This document shows positions 18,610 to 31,101 of a DNA stretch of 64,000 nucleotides, in pieces. A program made the position numbers and the translations under genes. This DNA is from Galbitalea sp. SE-J8 (GTDB lineage Bacteria; Actinomycetota; Actinomycetes; Actinomycetales; Microbacteriaceae): positions 1-64,000 of the forward strand of contig NZ_JAUASV010000020.1 in NCBI RefSeq assembly GCF_030345695.1. Direction: 5' to 3'. Each line of letters begins with the position of its first letter. Positions within the stretch are counted from its first letter, which is position 1. The notes under the pieces were generated by a model. That model had not been told where the DNA came from. It saw nothing but the letters and a program-made list of their open reading frames with translations, and did not search any database.

Positions 18610-19740
18610 ATGCGCGTGCTGGCGGCCATGAGCGGGGGAGTGGACTCCGCCGTCGCGGCCGCGCGCGCCGTCGACGCGGGGCACGACGTCGTCGGCGTGC
18701 ACCTCGCCCTCAGCCGCATGCCCGGCACCCTGCGCACCGGCAGTCGCGGCTGCTGCACGATCGAGGACTCGATGGATGCGCAGCGCGCCGCGACCGTGCT
18801 CGGCATCCCGTACTACGTGTGGGACTTCAGCGAGCGATTCAAGCTCGACGTCGTCGACGACTTCATCGCCGAGTACGCCGCCGGCCGCACTCCCAACCCG
18901 TGCATGCGCTGCAACGAGCGCATCAAGTTCGCGGCGCTGCTCGAGAAGGCGCTCTCGCTCGGCTTCGACGCCGTCGCGACCGGCCACTACGCGAGCATCG
19001 TGACGACGGATGACGGCCACCGCGAGCTGCACCGCGCCGCGGCCTGGGCGAAGGACCAGAGCTACGTGCTCGGCGTGCTGACCGGCGAGCAGCTCGCGCA
19101 CGCGATGTTCCCGCTCGGCGCGACGCCGTCGAAGGCGGAGGTGCGGGCCGAGGCGGCCGCGCGCGGGCTGTCCGTCGCGGCGAAGCCCGACAGCCACGAC
19201 ATCTGCTTCATCTCCGACGGCGACACGCGCGGCTGGCTCGCCGAGAAGGTCGGCGCCGAGCCGGGGCCGATCGTCGACCGCTCGGGCGCGACGATCGGCA
19301 CCCACCGGGGGGCGGCGGCGTTCACGGTCGGCCAGCGCAAGGGACTCGACCTGCGCGTGCCCGCACCCGACGGCCGGCCGCGCTTCGTGCTCGAGGTCAA
19401 GCCGCGCACGAACGAGGTCGTCGTCGGCCCCCGGGAGGCGCTCGCGATCGCCGAGTTCGCCGGGGAGCGGATGTCGTGGGCCGGCCGCGACCCGGTCGCG
19501 TCGGGCCTCGATCCGGCATCGTTCCGCTGCGAGGCGCAGATCCGCGCGCACGCCGACCCGGTGCCCGCGACCGCGGCCGTGGTCGGAGCCGAGCTCGTCA
19601 TCCGTCCGGACGAGCCGATCCTCGGCGTCGCCCCCGGCCAGACCGCGGTCGTCTACGTCGGCACGCGCGTGCTCGGCCAGTGCACGATCGACCGCACGGT
19701 GAGCGCAGCCCCCGCTCGCGCCGACCGGGTTCCCGTGTGA
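18610..19740 (+). CDS. mnmA: tRNA-specific 2-thiouridylase MnmA
   Basis: 376 residues. PP-loop SGGVDS (8-13), catalytic cysteines C98 in TPNPCMRCN and C199 in [10 protein letters not shown], and the GQRKGL motif. It adenylates U34 of tRNA Lys, Glu and Gln and inserts sulfur supplied ultimately by a cysteine desulfurase such as that at 8710-10020. The last codons and the TGA lie inside a long palindrome (19726-19811), so the C-terminal tail is shaped by that element. Confidence 0.96.
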   Translation: MRVLAAMSGGVDSAVAAARAVDAGHDVVGVHLALSRMPGTLRTGSRGCCTIEDSMDAQRAATVLGIPYYVWDFSERFKLDVVDDFIAEYAAGRTPNPCMRCNERIKFAALLEKALSLGFDAVATGHYASIVTTDDGHRELHRAAAWAKDQSYVLGVLTGEQLAHAMFPLGATPSKAEVRAEAAARGLSVAAKPDSHDICFISDGDTRGWLAEKVGAEPGPIVDRSGATIGTHRGAAAFTVGQRKGLDLRVPAPDGRPRFVLEVKPRTNEVVVGPREALAIAEFAGERMSWAGRDPVASGLDPASFRCEAQIRAHADPVPATAAVVGAELVIRPDEPILGVAPGQTAVVYVGTRVLGQCTIDRTVSAAPARADRVPV

Positions 19741-19811
19741 GGACGTTCTGCGCGTGTGAGGACGGCCCGGGCCGTCCTCACACGCGCAGAACGTCCTCAC
19801 ACGGGAACCCG
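19726..19811. repeat. 86-bp perfect palindrome, interspersed element copy 1
   Basis: Perfectly self-complementary, centred between 19768 and 19769. Each arm contains two direct copies of GTGTGAGGACG separated by TTCTGCGC. It starts inside the mnmA reading frame and supplies its stop codon. It lies between convergent genes, so as RNA it would form a very stable hairpin ending transcripts from both sides. A diverged second copy is at 28744-28817, which shows a mobile or amplified family. Confidence 0.92.
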
Positions 19812-19835
19812 CCCGGGGGGCTGCACCGCGCGCGC

Positions 19836-20486
19836 TCAGTCGTTCGGGGAGCCGATCAAGCCCCGGCACTCCGCCAGCGCCTGCTCCGCCTGGGCGACCT
19901 GCTGCGGCGTGCCGAACAGCCGCGCCGACTCGACCGCCGCCTCGAACTCGGGCAGCGCCGCGCGCGGATCGCCCGCGTCGACGAGGGCCCAGCCGAGGTT
20001 GTTGCGCAGCGACACCTCCCAGCGCCGGGTGCGCGCATCCGAGTCGGCGTCGAGCTCGAGCAGGGCGACGCGCGTCCACTCGCGGGCGTGCGCGGCATCC
20101 GCGATCGCGAGCATGTGCAGCGCGTCGACGAGCAGGAAGCGCAGGTCGGCCTCGCGCGCCGCGTCGATCGCGGCGAGGAACAGCTCCTGCGCCTCGGCGG
20201 TGTCGCCGCCGCTCGTGCGCAGCCGGCCGCGCTCGAGCTCGAGACGCGCCGCGACCTCGGGCGCGGCGCCGAACTCTCCGAGCCACTCGTGCACGTCGTC
20301 GAGCACGGCATCCGCCTCACGGATGCGGCCCTGCAGTCCGAGGGCGCGCGCCACCTGGGTGCGCCACTCCTGCGCCTCGGCGGCGGTGTTGAGCAGCTCG
20401 CCGGCACGGTCGCGCAGCCGTCGCTCGGACGCCGCGGCGTCGTCGAAATCCCACTCCGCGTCGAGCTGGTGCTGCGTGAGGGCCAT
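19836..20486 (-). CDS. Tetratricopeptide-like helical repeat protein
   Basis: 216 residues from the ATG at 20486; a GTG at 20510 is possible. No catalytic motif. The sequence is almost wholly helical, with TPR-like spacing of Ala/Leu/Gly (for example NNLGWALVDAGDPRAALPEFEAAVESARL near the C-terminus). Probably cytoplasmic and protein-binding. It is divergent from ligA and convergent with mnmA. Confidence 0.75.
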   Translation of the reverse strand: MALTQHQLDAEWDFDDAAASERRLRDRAGELLNTAAEAQEWRTQVARALGLQGRIREADAVLDDVHEWLGEFGAAPEVAARLELERGRLRTSGGDTAEAQELFLAAIDAAREADLRFLLVDALHMLAIADAAHAREWTRVALLELDADSDARTRRWEVSLRNNLGWALVDAGDPRAALPEFEAAVESARLFGTPQQVAQAEQALAECRGLIGSPND

Positions 20487-20545
20487 GCCCTCGATGCTGA
20501 CACACAGCACCGCCGTGGCGGGTCGGCCGCGTCGGCGGCCCTGGG

Positions 20546-23952
<3,407 letters not shown>

Positions 23953-23984
23953 GGAAACCTCCCTCGACATCGAGGGTAGAGCGC

Positions 23985-25967
23985 TCACCCGACCCGCACC
24001 GCCAGCGGCAGGCGCACGTGGGCCGTCGTGCCGCTGCGGCCGTCGGACTCGAGCGCGACGGTGCCGTGCATCTCGCCGACGAGGTCGCGCACGATCGCGA
24101 GGCCGAGGCCCGTGCCCGGCACGCCGTCGGAGCTCGCGGCGCTCGCGCGGTAGAACCGGTCGAACACGCGCTCCAGCTCCGCCGGGTCGATGCCCGGACC
24201 CGAGTCGGCGATCGCCAGGTCGAGCTCCCCGTCCACGTTCTCGACGCTGATCGCGATCGTGCCGCCCTCGGGGGTGAACTTGATCGCGTTCGTGAGCAGG
24301 TTGAGGATCACGCGCGTGAGGTCGTTCTGATCGGCGACCACGTGCACGGGTCCGCCCGGGGCGTCGACCGTGATCCGCAGGTCGCGGTCGCGCACGCTGA
24401 GGCGCACGTCGTCGAGCACGGCGCGCACGAGCTCGACGATGTCGAGCTCGGTGGGCGCATCCGTCGTCGGCATCCGCTTGGAGAACGTCAGCACGTCCTC
24501 GATGGTGCGCAGCAGGCGTTCCGCGTTGCGCAGCACGATCGCGACGTAGTTCGACTGCACCGCGTCGAGGTCGGTGTCGGCGAGCTCCTCGGTGAAGCCG
24601 AGGACGGTCGTGATCGGCGTGCGCAGCTCGTGCGTGACCGACGAGACGAAGCCGTCCTTCTGCTGGTTGAGGCGGCGCAGCTCGTCCACGACCTCCTTCT
24701 CCCGGGCCAGCTGGAGGCGGCCGGCCTCCTCGGCGGCGCGGACGGCGCGCAGGTCGACGACGGACAGCAGCAGGATCTCGCCGAACGTCGCATCCGCGGC
24801 GACCGTCACGGTGACCTCGATCGGCGCCGCGCCCGCGACATCGCTCGTGTGTGTCGAGCGCTCGCCGACCCCGTGCGCGGTGTGCGCGATGATGCCGCGC
24901 AGCCACGAGCCGGCCGCGACGCGGTCCTCAGCGAGGTTGTCGCCGAGCAGCGCGCGCGCGGCCGGGTTCGCCTGCAGCAGGCGGTAGACGGCGGCATCCT
25001 TCTGCACGACCACGAAGCCGTACTGCGCGAGCCGGAAGCCCTCCTCGAGCAGCGTGCCGCTCGCGAGGTTGCGCTCCTCGAGCTGCTGCCGCTCGTTGCG
25101 GGCCGAGGAGATGAGCAGGGTCGTGACGCCGAGGGTGACGACGTAGAGCTCGAGCATCGCCGACGCGGAGAGGAACGGGGTCGCGCTCGCGACGAACGGG
25201 CCGCCGCCGAGCAGCGTGAGCGCCACGACCCCCGCGGATGCCGCGATGAGCTCGGCGAGCGCGAACGACATCGTGAAGCTGAACGCGGCCCAGGCGAGGA
25301 ACGGCACCGGCAGGAAGCCGAGAGCCGCGGTGCTGCCCGGCGCGAACGCGACGGCGACGGATGCGAGCAGCAGCACGAGGTGCGTGACCCGCGCGAGCGG
25401 GCTGCCCATCGGCTGACGGAAGCGGTTCACGAGTGCGAGCGGCGCGATCACGACGACGGCGGATGCGTGGGACGCGAACACGGTGAAGCCGAGCACGAGC
25501 GGGTCGCCGCCGAGTCCCAGGGCGATCGAGGTGCCGGCGAGCGCCCCGGCGATCACCCCGCCGAAGAGCACGCCCGCGAGGAACCGCAGGATGTCTCGCG
25601 TGGTCGTCAGGCGCGGCTCGTCGTCACCGTCCACGGAGAAGTACGTGACGATCCACGACTCGGCGGCGACCGCGATCGCGCCGACCAGGGCGACGGCGGG
25701 CGGGCGGCCCGCGAGCAGCGAGATCGACGCGGTCGTCACGACGACGACGACGAGCACGATCCACCGGCGCCGCCGGCGCGCCACGACCGCGGCCACGACG
25801 TTGATCCCCGCCGCCGGCCACCAGGCGAACACGTGCGATCCGGTCGAGAGCATCGACGTCGAGGCGAACGCGACGACAGCGGACAGCGCGAGCAGCAGCG
25901 CGACGACGAGCGCGTGGCGGGCACCACGGAGCTGCCGCGCGCTGGCGGCGAGGTTCGGGAAAGTCAC
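23985..25967 (-). CDS. MASE1-domain membrane histidine kinase
   Basis: 660 residues. About eight hydrophobic segments in residues 17-290 fit the MASE1 sensor domain. A PAS-like stretch follows (about 308-410), then a HisKA helix with H446 in SSVTHELRTP, and an ATPase domain with NLLTNAIKF, DSGPGID and GTGLGLAIV. No response regulator gene is nearby, so its partner is elsewhere. Upstream of the 2OG oxygenase in an apparent operon. Confidence 0.92.
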   Translation of the reverse strand: MTFPNLAASARQLRGARHALVVALLLALSAVVAFASTSMLSTGSHVFAWWPAAGINVVAAVVARRRRRWIVLVVVVVTTASISLLAGRPPAVALVGAIAVAAESWIVTYFSVDGDDEPRLTTTRDILRFLAGVLFGGVIAGALAGTSIALGLGGDPLVLGFTVFASHASAVVVIAPLALVNRFRQPMGSPLARVTHLVLLLASVAVAFAPGSTAALGFLPVPFLAWAAFSFTMSFALAELIAASAGVVALTLLGGGPFVASATPFLSASAMLELYVVTLGVTTLLISSARNERQQLEERNLASGTLLEEGFRLAQYGFVVVQKDAAVYRLLQANPAARALLGDNLAEDRVAAGSWLRGIIAHTAHGVGERSTHTSDVAGAAPIEVTVTVAADATFGEILLLSVVDLRAVRAAEEAGRLQLAREKEVVDELRRLNQQKDGFVSSVTHELRTPITTVLGFTEELADTDLDAVQSNYVAIVLRNAERLLRTIEDVLTFSKRMPTTDAPTELDIVELVRAVLDDVRLSVRDRDLRITVDAPGGPVHVVADQNDLTRVILNLLTNAIKFTPEGGTIAISVENVDGELDLAIADSGPGIDPAELERVFDRFYRASAASSDGVPGTGLGLAIVRDLVGEMHGTVALESDGRSGTTAHVRLPLAVRVG

Positions 25968-26120
25968 TCGGGTCGTCTCCCCCAGACGGTTCGGTGAAGC
26001 GCTCTGCCACGGTAGCGGAGAGGACGCGTCCGCCGAAACGCCGCGGTCACCCCCCGTCCAGGGGAATCCTGAGCGGCCCTCGGGCGGGAACGAGCCGGGA
26101 GCGGCATCCGTCGCCCCTCG

Positions 26121-26126
26121 TAGGAT
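26121..26126 (+). promoter_or_regulatory. -10 of the gatCA operon
   Basis: TAGGAT gives a start near 26133 and a leader of about 23 bases with GGAG 4 bases before the ATG at 26156. Unlike several neighbours, this gene has a leader. Confidence 0.45.
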
Positions 26127-26155
26127 GGAGCGTCCCCCCGCATCCCCGGAGCTCC

Positions 26156-26455
26156 ATGTCTGAGATCACGCCCGACGTCGTCACGCACCTGGCGTCGCTC
26201 GCCCGCATCGCCCTCACCGCCGAGGAGATCGACCGCCTCACGGGCGAGCTCGGCGCGATCGTCGACAACGTCGCGAAGGTCGCCGAGGTGGCCACGCCCG
26301 ACGTGCCGGCGACGAGTCACCCGATCCCGCTCGCGAACGTGTTCCGAGCGGATGTGGTGGGCGAGACGCTCACGCCCGAGCAGGCGCTCGCCGGCGCCCC
26401 CGACCACGACGGCTCGCGCTTCCGCGTGAGCGCGATCCTGGGGGAGGAGCAGTGA
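26156..26455 (+). CDS. gatC: Asp/Glu-tRNA amidotransferase subunit C
   Basis: 99 residues, standard GatC length. [29 protein letters not shown] is typical, ending in a VSAILGEEQ tail. It holds GatA and GatB together in the enzyme that turns Glu-tRNA(Gln) and Asp-tRNA(Asn) into the amidated forms. Its stop overlaps the gatA GTG (GTGA). Confidence 0.95.
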   Translation: MSEITPDVVTHLASLARIALTAEEIDRLTGELGAIVDNVAKVAEVATPDVPATSHPIPLANVFRADVVGETLTPEQALAGAPDHDGSRFRVSAILGEEQ

Positions 26456-27987
26456 CCGACCTGACCCGGCTCTCCGCGGCAGCCCTGTCGGGGCTGCTCG
26501 CCGCGGGCGAGACGAGCTCCGTGGAGATCACGCGGGCGCATCTCGACCGCATCGAGGCGGTGGACGGCGACGTGCACGCGTTCCTGCACGTCTCGGATGC
26601 CGCGCTCGACACCGCTGCGCTCGTCGACGCCCAGCGCGCCGCGGGAGAGCTGACCGGCGAGCTCGCGGGCATCCCGGTCGCCATCAAAGACGTGCTGACC
26701 ACGGTCGACATGCCCTCGACGGCGGGCTCGAAGATCCTCGAGGGCTGGGTGCCGCCGTACGACGCGACCGTCGTCGCGCGGCTGCGCGCCGCGGGTCTCG
26801 TGCCGCTCGGCAAGACCAACATGGACGAGTTCGCGATGGGCTCGTCGACCGAGCACAGCGCCTACGGCCCGACCCGCAACCCGTGGGACCTGTCCCGCAT
26901 CCCGGGCGGATCGGGCGGCGGCTCCGCGGCGGCGGTCGCGGCGTTCGAGGCGCCGATCGCGCTCGGCTCGGACACCGGCGGCAGCATCCGTCAGCCCGCA
27001 GCGCTCACCGGCTCGGTGGGCGTCAAGCCGACCTACGGCGGGGTGTCGCGCTACGGCGCCATCGCGCTCGCCTCCTCGCTCGACCAGGTCGGGCCCGTGT
27101 CGCGCTCCGTGCTGGACGCCGCGCTGCTGCACGACGTCGTCGGCGGTCACGACCCGCGCGACTCGACCTCGCTCACCGACGCCTGGCCGTCGTTCGCGGC
27201 CGCCGCGCGGCAGGGCGCCGCCGCCGACTCCCTCGCGGGCCTGCGCGTCGGCGTCGTGACGGAGCTCGACGCACCCGGCTTCCAGCCCGGGGTGCTCTCG
27301 CGGTTCCACGAGACGCTCGAGCTGCTCGCCGCGGCCGGCGCCGAGATCGTCGACGTGTCGCTGCCGAGCGTCGAGTACGCGATCGCGGCGTACTACCTCA
27401 TCCTGCCCGCCGAGGCGTCGAGCAACCTCGCCAAGTTCGACTCGGTGCGCTTCGGGCTGCGGGTGCCGGTGACCGGCACGGTCGAGGATGTGATGGCCGC
27501 GACCCGCGAGGCGGGCTTCGGCGCCGAGGTGAAGCGTCGCGTCATCCTCGGCACGTACGCGCTCAGCGCCGGCTACTACGACGCGTACTACGGCAGCGCG
27601 CAGAAGGTGCGCACGCTCATCCAGCGCGACTTCGCCGCCGCGTTCGAGCGTGCCGACGTGCTGATCTCGCCGACCACGCCGACGACCGCGTGGTCGCTCG
27701 GCGCGAAGCTCGACGATCCGCTCGCGATGTACCTCACCGACATCACGACCATCCCGGCGAACCTGGCCGGCATCCCCGGCATGTCGCTGCCCGGCGGTCT
27801 TGCCGCCGAGGACGGGCTGCCGGTCGGCATCCAGCTCATGGCGCCGGCCCGCGAGGACGCCCGGCTGTACCGGGTCGGCGGCACGCTCGAGCGCCTGCTC
27901 GAGGAGCGCTGGGGCGGGCCGCTGCTCGCGCAGGCGCCGTCGCTCGCGGGCGAGGAGATGTTCGCGGCGGAGTCGGGCGCGGTCTGA
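26452..27987 (+). CDS. gatA: Asp/Glu-tRNA amidotransferase subunit A
   Basis: 511 residues. Amidase-signature triad K79 (VAIKDVLT), S154 ([12 protein letters not shown]) and S178 ([12 protein letters not shown]). It releases ammonia from glutamine for transfer by GatB. The GTG start overlaps gatC. gatB is not next but 3.8 kb downstream, separated by repeats and five genes. Confidence 0.97.
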   Translation: MTDLTRLSAAALSGLLAAGETSSVEITRAHLDRIEAVDGDVHAFLHVSDAALDTAALVDAQRAAGELTGELAGIPVAIKDVLTTVDMPSTAGSKILEGWVPPYDATVVARLRAAGLVPLGKTNMDEFAMGSSTEHSAYGPTRNPWDLSRIPGGSGGGSAAAVAAFEAPIALGSDTGGSIRQPAALTGSVGVKPTYGGVSRYGAIALASSLDQVGPVSRSVLDAALLHDVVGGHDPRDSTSLTDAWPSFAAAARQGAAADSLAGLRVGVVTELDAPGFQPGVLSRFHETLELLAAAGAEIVDVSLPSVEYAIAAYYLILPAEASSNLAKFDSVRFGLRVPVTGTVEDVMAATREAGFGAEVKRRVILGTYALSAGYYDAYYGSAQKVRTLIQRDFAAAFERADVLISPTTPTTAWSLGAKLDDPLAMYLTDITTIPANLAGIPGMSLPGGLAAEDGLPVGIQLMAPAREDARLYRVGGTLERLLEERWGGPLLAQAPSLAGEEMFAAESGAV

Positions 27988-28006
27988 GCCCGGCGCCCGC
28001 CCCGCC

Positions 28007-28248
28007 GGTCGAGGAGCCCGCGAGCGCAGCGCTCCCCGTTGGTCGAGGAGCCCGCGAGCGCAGCGAGCCGGCGTCTCGAGACCACGCCCCTTCGGTGGTC
28101 GAGGAGCCCGCGAGCGCAGCGCTCGCCCCGCCGGTCGAGGAGCCCGCGAGCGCAGCGCTCGCCCCGCCGGTCGAGGAGCCCGCGAGCGCAGCGCTCGCCC
28201 CGCCGGTCGAGGAGCCCGCGAGCGCAGCGAGCCGGCGTCTCGAGACCA
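28007..28248. repeat. Array of truncated and full palindromic repeat units
   Basis: The gatA-msrB gap (27988-28299) holds six copies of a 25-base core starting GGTCGAGGAGCCCGCGAG, at 28007, 28041, 28097, 28133, 28169 and 28205. The last four are spaced exactly 36 bp. Copies at 28041 and 28205 are full units that continue to GCCGGCGTCTCGAGACC, making an imperfect palindrome; the others are cut after about 30 bases. Related units lie at 31102-31294. Confidence 0.9.
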
Positions 28249-28287
28249 TGGCCCCCGTCACCGCCTCTCGGGGCGCGCACCGGGGCG

Positions 28288-28293
28288 CACAAT
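28288..28293 (+). promoter_or_regulatory. Leaderless-type -10 of msrB
   Basis: CACAAT, six bases, then the ATG at 28300; the same hexamer and spacing as at ybaK. Confidence 0.45.
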
Positions 28294-28299
28294 GGAGCA

Positions 28300-28716
28300 A
28301 TGACCAACGAGCGCGCCGCATCCGCTGCCACCGCACCCACGGACGACGAGCTCCGCGAGCGCCTGACCGCCGCGGAGTACGCCGTGCTGCGTGAGGCGGC
28401 GACCGAGCGGGCCTGGTCGGGCGAGCTGCTCGACGAGGACCGCGCGGGCCTCTACGCCTGCAAGGCGTGCGGCAACGATCTCTTCGTGAGCGGCACGAAG
28501 TTCGACAGCGGATGCGGCTGGCCGAGCTTCTTCGACGTCATCGACGAGAGCGCGGTGCGCCTGCTGCCCGACCTGTCCCTCGGCGACGAGCGTACCGAGG
28601 TGCGCTGCGCGCGCTGCGACTCGCACCTGGGCCACGTCTTCCCCGACGGCTTCGGCACGCCGACCGGCGACCGCTACTGCATGAACTCTCTCGCCCTGGA
28701 CTTCGAAGCCCGCTAA
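28300..28716 (+). CDS. msrB: Peptide-methionine (R)-S-oxide reductase MsrB
   Basis: 138 residues. Zinc cysteines C54, C57, C103 and C106; resolving C72 in SGCGWPSF; catalytic C127 in DRYCMNS. SHLGHVFPDG is also typical. It repairs methionine-R-sulfoxide in proteins with thioredoxin. Transcription probably starts on the ATG. Confidence 0.96.
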   Translation: MTNERAASAATAPTDDELRERLTAAEYAVLREAATERAWSGELLDEDRAGLYACKACGNDLFVSGTKFDSGCGWPSFFDVIDESAVRLLPDLSLGDERTEVRCARCDSHLGHVFPDGFGTPTGDRYCMNSLALDFEAR

Positions 28717-28743
28717 CCCCCCCCGCCGTCCCTCCCCCCTTCT

Positions 28744-28817
28744 CCCGTGTGAGGACGTTCTGCGCGTGTGAGGACGGCGCGAACCGTCCTCACACGCGCA
28801 GAACGTCCTCACATGGG
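28744..28817. repeat. Interspersed palindromic element, copy 2
   Basis: Arms 28744-28777 and 28784-28817 repeat the copy at 19726-19811 almost base for base, with the loop changed to CGCGAA and one G-T pair near the end. It lies between the convergent msrB and comB-like genes, preceded by a C-rich tract, and should act as a two-way terminator. Confidence 0.9.
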
Positions 28818-28831
28818 GAGTCACCTCGGCG

Positions 28832-29329
28832 TCAGGGCGCGCGCAGCACGTCGACTGCGGCTCGCGGGTCGGCCTTCGCGACGCCCGGTGCCGGCGGTGT
28901 CTCGCCCGCCGAGACGGATGCCGTGAGCAGGTGCCCGACGGCGCGGGCGAGTCCGCGACACCCCGCCTCGGCGACCGCCGCCTCGGGCGACGTCGCGTCG
29001 ATGCCGAGCGCGCCGAGCTCGGCGATGATCGCGCCGGACGCGAGCTGATCCTCGACCGCGTACCGCATCCGTTCTCCGCGCCGGGCACCCGCCGCGATCA
29101 CGGCGATCCGCTGCCGCACGCCGAGCGCGAGTTGCCGGTCGCGCACCCAGCGCGCGACGGATGCCGCGGTGCGCAGGTCGCCGCGCACCACGTCGCGCGC
29201 GCCCAGGGCGTCGACCGGCACGGGTGCGTCGCCGAGCGCGTCGACCCAGACCACGATGTCGCCGCCGACGGCCGCGGCACCGTCGACACCCCAGTCGAAG
29301 GCGATCTGATAGCGCTCCTGCTCGCTCAC
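28832..29329 (-). CDS. 2-phosphosulfolactate phosphatase family (ComB-like) protein
   Basis: 165 residues from the GTG at 29329. QIAFDWGVDGAAAVGGDIVVWVDAL, the loop where ComB proteins carry the DVLRAT-like site, and IAVIAAGARRGERMRYAVEDQLASGAII match the ComB superfamily. It is shorter than archaeal ComB (about 220-240). Actinobacteria lack coenzyme M, so its substrate is not 2-phosphosulfolactate by default. Stand-alone gene. Confidence 0.7.
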   Translation of the reverse strand: MSEQERYQIAFDWGVDGAAAVGGDIVVWVDALGDAPVPVDALGARDVVRGDLRTAASVARWVRDRQLALGVRQRIAVIAAGARRGERMRYAVEDQLASGAIIAELGALGIDATSPEAAVAEAGCRGLARAVGHLLTASVSAGETPPAPGVAKADPRAAVDVLRAP

Positions 29330-29344
29330 CCGTTCCACGCTACG

Positions 29345-29530
29345 AGGTCGCGGCCCGCGGGTCCGCTTGGCGAGCAGCCGCGCCCGCGCCCGCGCACGTC
29401 GGGCCCGCGCCCCCACACCCGCCCGCGCCCACCCGCCCGCGCCCGCACGCCCGCGCCCGCAAACTCGCACGCCCGCACGCCCGCGCCCGCGCCCCCATGT
29501 CCCGCACGCCCGCGCCCGCGCGCCCGCCCG
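29345..29530. repeat. Low-complexity CCCGCG/CGCCCG tract
   Basis: About 185 bases of short, imperfect repeats of CCGCGCCCGCG, GCACGCCCGCG and similar, strongly C-rich on the plus strand. It lies between two minus-strand genes. The open frames through it are repeat artefacts. It may have grown by slippage. Confidence 0.75.
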
Positions 29531-29533
29531 CAG

Positions 29534-30082
29534 CTACCCCCGCCCTCGCTCGCGGAACAGCACCTGGTTCACCCGGTTTCCGCAGCGCACCGAGCAGAAG
29601 CGCTTCGAGCCGTTGCGCGAGAAGTCGGTGAACACGCCGTCGCAGTCGGGGGCGGCGCACTCGCGCAGCCGCTCCCACTCGTCGTCGCGGATGACGTCGA
29701 GCAGTGCCATCGCGGTCTCGACGCGGATGCGCTCGGCGAGCGGCGCGTCGAGGGACGTGGCGTGCAGGTGCCAGTCGTACCCGTCGTGACGGATGAGGAA
29801 CGGCATCGCCCGCGCATCCGCGAGCATCGTGTTGACCTCCGCGGCCGCGTCGTCGCGCGTGAGGCGCCACAGCGCCCGCAGCCGCGCGCGCGTCGCGAGC
29901 ACCTCGAGGCGCTCGGGCTCGTCGCGGTCGCGCCGCCCGGAGTAGCGGAACCGGTCGAGCAGCGCCAGGAGCGCGTCGACGTCGGCGAGCTCCTCGGTAC
30001 GGCTGCGCGAGGCCGCGGCAGCCGTGTTGCACAGCGCGACGGCGGCATCGAGACTCTCGATCGTGTCAGGGGCGAAATGCAA
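29534..30082 (-). CDS. CGNR zinc-finger (ABATE-domain) transcriptional regulator
   Basis: 182 residues. The C-terminus carries the CGNR treble clef: CAAPDCDGVFTDFSRNGSKRFCSVRCGNR. The N-terminal ABATE-type helical domain has the TRARLRALW pattern. The start is a TTG at 30082, supported by AAGGAG 6 bases upstream. It is divergent from an EamA exporter across 38 bp, so it probably controls it. Confidence 0.92.
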   Translation of the reverse strand: MHFAPDTIESLDAAVALCNTAAAASRSRTEELADVDALLALLDRFRYSGRRDRDEPERLEVLATRARLRALWRLTRDDAAAEVNTMLADARAMPFLIRHDGYDWHLHATSLDAPLAERIRVETAMALLDVIRDDEWERLRECAAPDCDGVFTDFSRNGSKRFCSVRCGNRVNQVLFRERGRG

Positions 30083-30107
30083 TTTGACTCCTTATTCGAG
30101 CCCAGCG

Positions 30108-30113
30108 TACCGT
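30108..30113 (+). promoter_or_regulatory. Near-leaderless -10 of the EamA exporter gene
   Basis: TACCGT ends seven bases before the GTG at 30121, within the 38-bp divergent gap. Confidence 0.4.
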
Positions 30114-30120
30114 CGCGAGC

Positions 30121-31083
30121 GTGACACGCAAACCGACCGCCCGCGGACTCCTCGTCGCCCTCGTCGCGAGCGCCACCTTCGGCCTCTCCGGCGCGTTCGC
30201 GAAGCCCCTGCTCGAGGCGGGCTGGAGCCCGGCCGCGGCCGTCACGGTGCGCGCTCTGCTCGGCGCGGTCGTGCTGCTGCCGGTCGTGCTGCTCAGCCTC
30301 CGCGGACGCTGGGGCGCGCTCTGGCGCGCCCGGCGCCGGGTGCTCGTGATGGCGTTCATCGGGGTCGCGGGCTGCCAGCTCGCGTACTTCGCATCCGTGC
30401 AGCGCATCGCGGTCGGCACCGCGATCCTCATCGAGTACCTCGCCCCGCTCGCGCTCGTGGTGTGGGTGTGGGCCCGAAGCAGACGGATGCCGCAGCGCGT
30501 CGTGCTGATCGGCTCGGCCGTCGCGGTGGCCGGCCTCGTGCTCGTGCTCGGACCGGGCGTCCTCGGCCGGATCGACGCGCTCGGGCTCGTCTTCGCGCTC
30601 ATCGCGATGATCGGCTGCGCGGTCTACTACGTCGTCGCGGCGGAGGACGACGGCGACCTGCCCCCGGTCGCGCTCGCGGGCAGCGGGCTGCTGCTCGGCG
30701 GCACGGTGCTCGGCGTCGTCGGACTCACCGGCCTCGTGCCGTTCACGTTCACGACCGCGCCCGTCGCGATGTTCGGCACGGTGCTGCCGATCTGGGTGCC
30801 GGTGCTCGTGCTCGGCGTCGTGTCGAGCGCGATCGCCTACGCGACGAGCATCGTCGCGACGCAGCTCCTCGGCTCGCGCCTCGCCTCGTTCGTGGGGCTG
30901 CTCGAGGTGGTCGCCGCGACACTGTACGCGTGGCTGCTGCTCGGCGAGCAGCTCACGATCCCGCAGCTCATCGGCGGCGCGCTCATCCTCGCGGGCATCG
31001 CTCTCGTCCGCAGCGAGAAGCCGGCGGATGCGGCGGTCGAGCCCGGCGGCCGGGCCCGCCCGGTCCCGGCACTGATCGACTAG
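30121..31083 (+). CDS. EamA/DMT-family exporter
   Basis: 320 residues with ten hydrophobic segments in two halves; the first EamA repeat begins GLLVALVASATFGLSGAFAK and the second near residue 160 (IDALGLVFALIAMIGCAVYYV). The GELL-like LLGEQLTIPQLIGGALILAGI end is typical of RhaT/YdcZ-type metabolite exporters. The substrate is unknown. Confidence 0.92.
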   Translation: MTRKPTARGLLVALVASATFGLSGAFAKPLLEAGWSPAAAVTVRALLGAVVLLPVVLLSLRGRWGALWRARRRVLVMAFIGVAGCQLAYFASVQRIAVGTAILIEYLAPLALVVWVWARSRRMPQRVVLIGSAVAVAGLVLVLGPGVLGRIDALGLVFALIAMIGCAVYYVVAAEDDGDLPPVALAGSGLLLGGTVLGVVGLTGLVPFTFTTAPVAMFGTVLPIWVPVLVLGVVSSAIAYATSIVATQLLGSRLASFVGLLEVVAATLYAWLLLGEQLTIPQLIGGALILAGIALVRSEKPADAAVEPGGRARPVPALID

Positions 31084-31101
31084 CCCGCGCCCCTGCCCGG
31101 T

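Noticed and set aside
28097-28248. Regular 36-bp spacing suggesting a CRISPR array
   Set aside because: The whole 36-bp period is repeated with no unique spacers, and there are no cas genes. It is a tandem array of truncated palindromic units.
27988-28299. Open frames repeating VEEPASAA or ARERSA
   Set aside because: They are translations of the tandem repeat in non-multiple-of-three frames, not a protein.
29340-29533. Arg/Pro/Ala-rich frames through the CCCGCG tract
   Set aside because: Low-complexity translation of simple-sequence DNA with no domain.
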